A stretch of 6,383 bases of DNA, taken from NCBI GenBank assembly GCA_019510535.1, contig JAEKKE010000051.1, positions 1 through 6,383 on the forward strand, given 5' to 3'. Made by a program: the position numbers and the translations under genes. Under the pieces are notes generated by a model that worked only from the letters and a program-made list of their open reading frames with translations, had not been told where the DNA came from and made no database searches. This DNA comes from Acidobacteriota bacterium. GTDB taxonomy: Bacteria > Acidobacteriota > Terriglobia > Terriglobales > Acidobacteriaceae. This document shows, piece by piece, positions 5,527 through 6,383 of the stretch; position 1 is the stretch's first letter, and the number at the start of each line of letters is the position of its first letter.

Positions 5527-5551
5527 CGGGGACCCTGTGAGGTCCCCGTTT
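5527..5551 (+). terminator. rho-independent terminator after frr
   Basis: A perfect 8-bp stem, CGGGGACC (5527-5534) and GGTCCCCG (5541-5548), closes a six-base loop and is followed by TTTGCATTT. It lies 26 bp after the frr stop and 18 bp beyond the kdsB stop on the other strand. The T-run is short but oriented for frr. On the minus strand the stem is followed by CTCTTCC, so termination of kdsB here would be weaker. Confidence 0.75.
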
Positions 5552-5569
5552 GCATTTGGCCACTTGGAT

Positions 5570-6310
5570 TTAACCGTTGCGCTTCATCAGAACAGCCTCT
5601 GCGGCCTTCAGATCGGTCTCCGTATCGACTCCGATGGTGTCGAAGTGGACCGGTTCTACGTAGAGCGCAAAGCCGTTTTCGAGCAGGCGGAGCTGCTCCA
5701 GACGCTCAGTCTGTTCCAGCGCGGAAGGGCCAAGTTCGGTGAAACGCTCCAGAGTCTGCCGCCGGTATGCATAGAGCCCGATGTGCTTCCAGTACGGCAC
5801 GTCGCCGATACGGTCGCGATGGTAGGGAATGGTGGCGCGCGAGAAATAGAGTGCGCGGCCATCGAGGGCGGTGACCACCTTTACGGCGTTTGGGTTGTGG
5901 ATATTCTCCGGTGTGCACAGCGTCTTGATGGTGGTGACGTCGACGTCGGATTTATTGAAGGGCGCCAGCAGAGCATCGATGTGTTCCGGCTTGAGCAGCG
6001 GCTCATCGCCCTGGATGTTGACGTAGATATCGGCGGAGTGATGCCGGGCGACCTCGCGGACGCGGTCCGTACCGCTGGGCAGGTCGGAGGCGGTCATAGC
6101 GACGGGCCATCCATTCTCGCGGCACAGGGATGCGACCTCTTCGGCATCGGTGGCGACGATCAGGTCGTCGAGCCCTGGGCAGGCTTTCGCCGCCTCATAG
6201 ACCCATGCCAGCATGGGCCTGCCGGCGATAGGGAGCAGCACTTTGCGTGGGAGCCGCGTGGATGCAAGGCGTGCAGGAATGACGCCAAGGACGTGTGGTT
6301 TGAAGGCCAT
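5570..6310 (-). CDS. kdsB: 3-deoxy-manno-octulosonate cytidylyltransferase (CMP-KDO synthetase)
   Basis: KdsB activates KDO with CTP to give CMP-KDO, the donor for the inner core of LPS, in the cytoplasm. The protein has 246 residues, typical of the family. The nucleotide-binding N-terminus is VIPARLASTRLPRK (10-23), which differs from the common ARYxSTRLPGK by Leu for Tyr and Arg for Gly. LIVATDAEEV, SGTDRV (79-84) and VNIQGDEPL with the metal-binding Asp102 follow. The C-terminal part has YFSRATIPYHRD, KHIGLYAYRR, LEQTERLEQLRLLENG and FDTIGVDTETDL, where an Asp supplies the second metal ligand in the family. The start at 6310 is set by the conserved N-terminus six residues later; no clear Shine-Dalgarno precedes it. 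The gene converges on frr and may be divergent from a gene at the right edge. Confidence 0.96.
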   Translation of the reverse strand: MAFKPHVLGVIPARLASTRLPRKVLLPIAGRPMLAWVYEAAKACPGLDDLIVATDAEEVASLCRENGWPVAMTASDLPSGTDRVREVARHHSADIYVNIQGDEPLLKPEHIDALLAPFNKSDVDVTTIKTLCTPENIHNPNAVKVVTALDGRALYFSRATIPYHRDRIGDVPYWKHIGLYAYRRQTLERFTELGPSALEQTERLEQLRLLENGFALYVEPVHFDTIGVDTETDLKAAEAVLMKRNG

Positions 6311-6348
6311 CGGGATGCAGGTTTCCGTTCGCGGCGTTTTGCCGTAAA

Positions 6349-6383
6349 ATGAAGTTTAGCTGGTTGCGCCACCTTGGTGCGTC
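6349..6383 (+). CDS. possible start of a gene divergent from kdsB (edge fragment)
   Basis: ATG at 6349 opens a frame that reads MKFSWLRHLGA to the window edge, 38 bp from the divergent kdsB start. A basic start followed by hydrophobic residues is compatible with a real N-terminus. No Shine-Dalgarno is seen and 11 codons are too few to identify anything. Confidence 0.25.
   Translation, partial: MKFSWLRHLGA

Noticed and set aside
5537..6352. Long open frame on the plus strand, antisense to kdsB (271 codons)
   Set aside because: kdsB on the minus strand has all family motifs over the same bases. The plus-strand product is of low-complexity composition and would also run through the frr terminator.

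Overview
The window is an ordinary stretch of a GC-rich Gram-negative chromosome carrying housekeeping genes. CMP-KDO synthetase (KdsB) implies an LPS outer membrane. Tat-exported glycosidase, a c-type cytochrome lipoprotein, the particular variants of MutY, LipA and KdsB, and a small hypothetical protein of a type I associate with Terriglobia together suggest an acidobacterium (Terriglobus/Granulicella/Edaphobacter-like). That assignment is inferred from recollection of these families; no search was run.

Layout, left to right. A Tat-secreted six-hairpin glycosidase (minus strand) runs off the left edge. Its start faces that of mutY (plus strand) across only 64 bp. After mutY comes a two-gene unit on the plus strand: a mono-heme cytochrome c lipoprotein overlapping by 4 bp a four-helix membrane protein. 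lipA (lipoyl synthase) follows with what looks like its own promoter. Convergent to lipA, with three bases between the stop codons, is a 102-residue hypothetical protein on the minus strand. Its start faces frr (ribosome recycling factor) across a 216-bp intergenic region. A rho-independent terminator follows frr, then the convergent kdsB on the minus strand. The last 35 bases may hold the first codons of a gene divergent from kdsB.

The genes do not form one pathway. They cover adenine excision opposite 8-oxoguanine (mutY), a periplasm-side electron carrier with a membrane partner, lipoate biosynthesis, translation recycling, KDO activation for LPS, and extracellular carbohydrate breakdown. 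I found no phage, insertion sequence, CRISPR, RNA gene or defence system, and no convincing undescribed system.

The most interesting signal is regulatory. Three plus-strand genes (mutY, the cytochrome and lipA) each have a -10-like hexamer ending exactly 8 nt before the ATG, with no properly spaced Shine-Dalgarno, which suggests leaderless transcripts. The glycosidase shows the same at 7 nt. In contrast, frr and the 102-residue protein have clear Shine-Dalgarno sequences.
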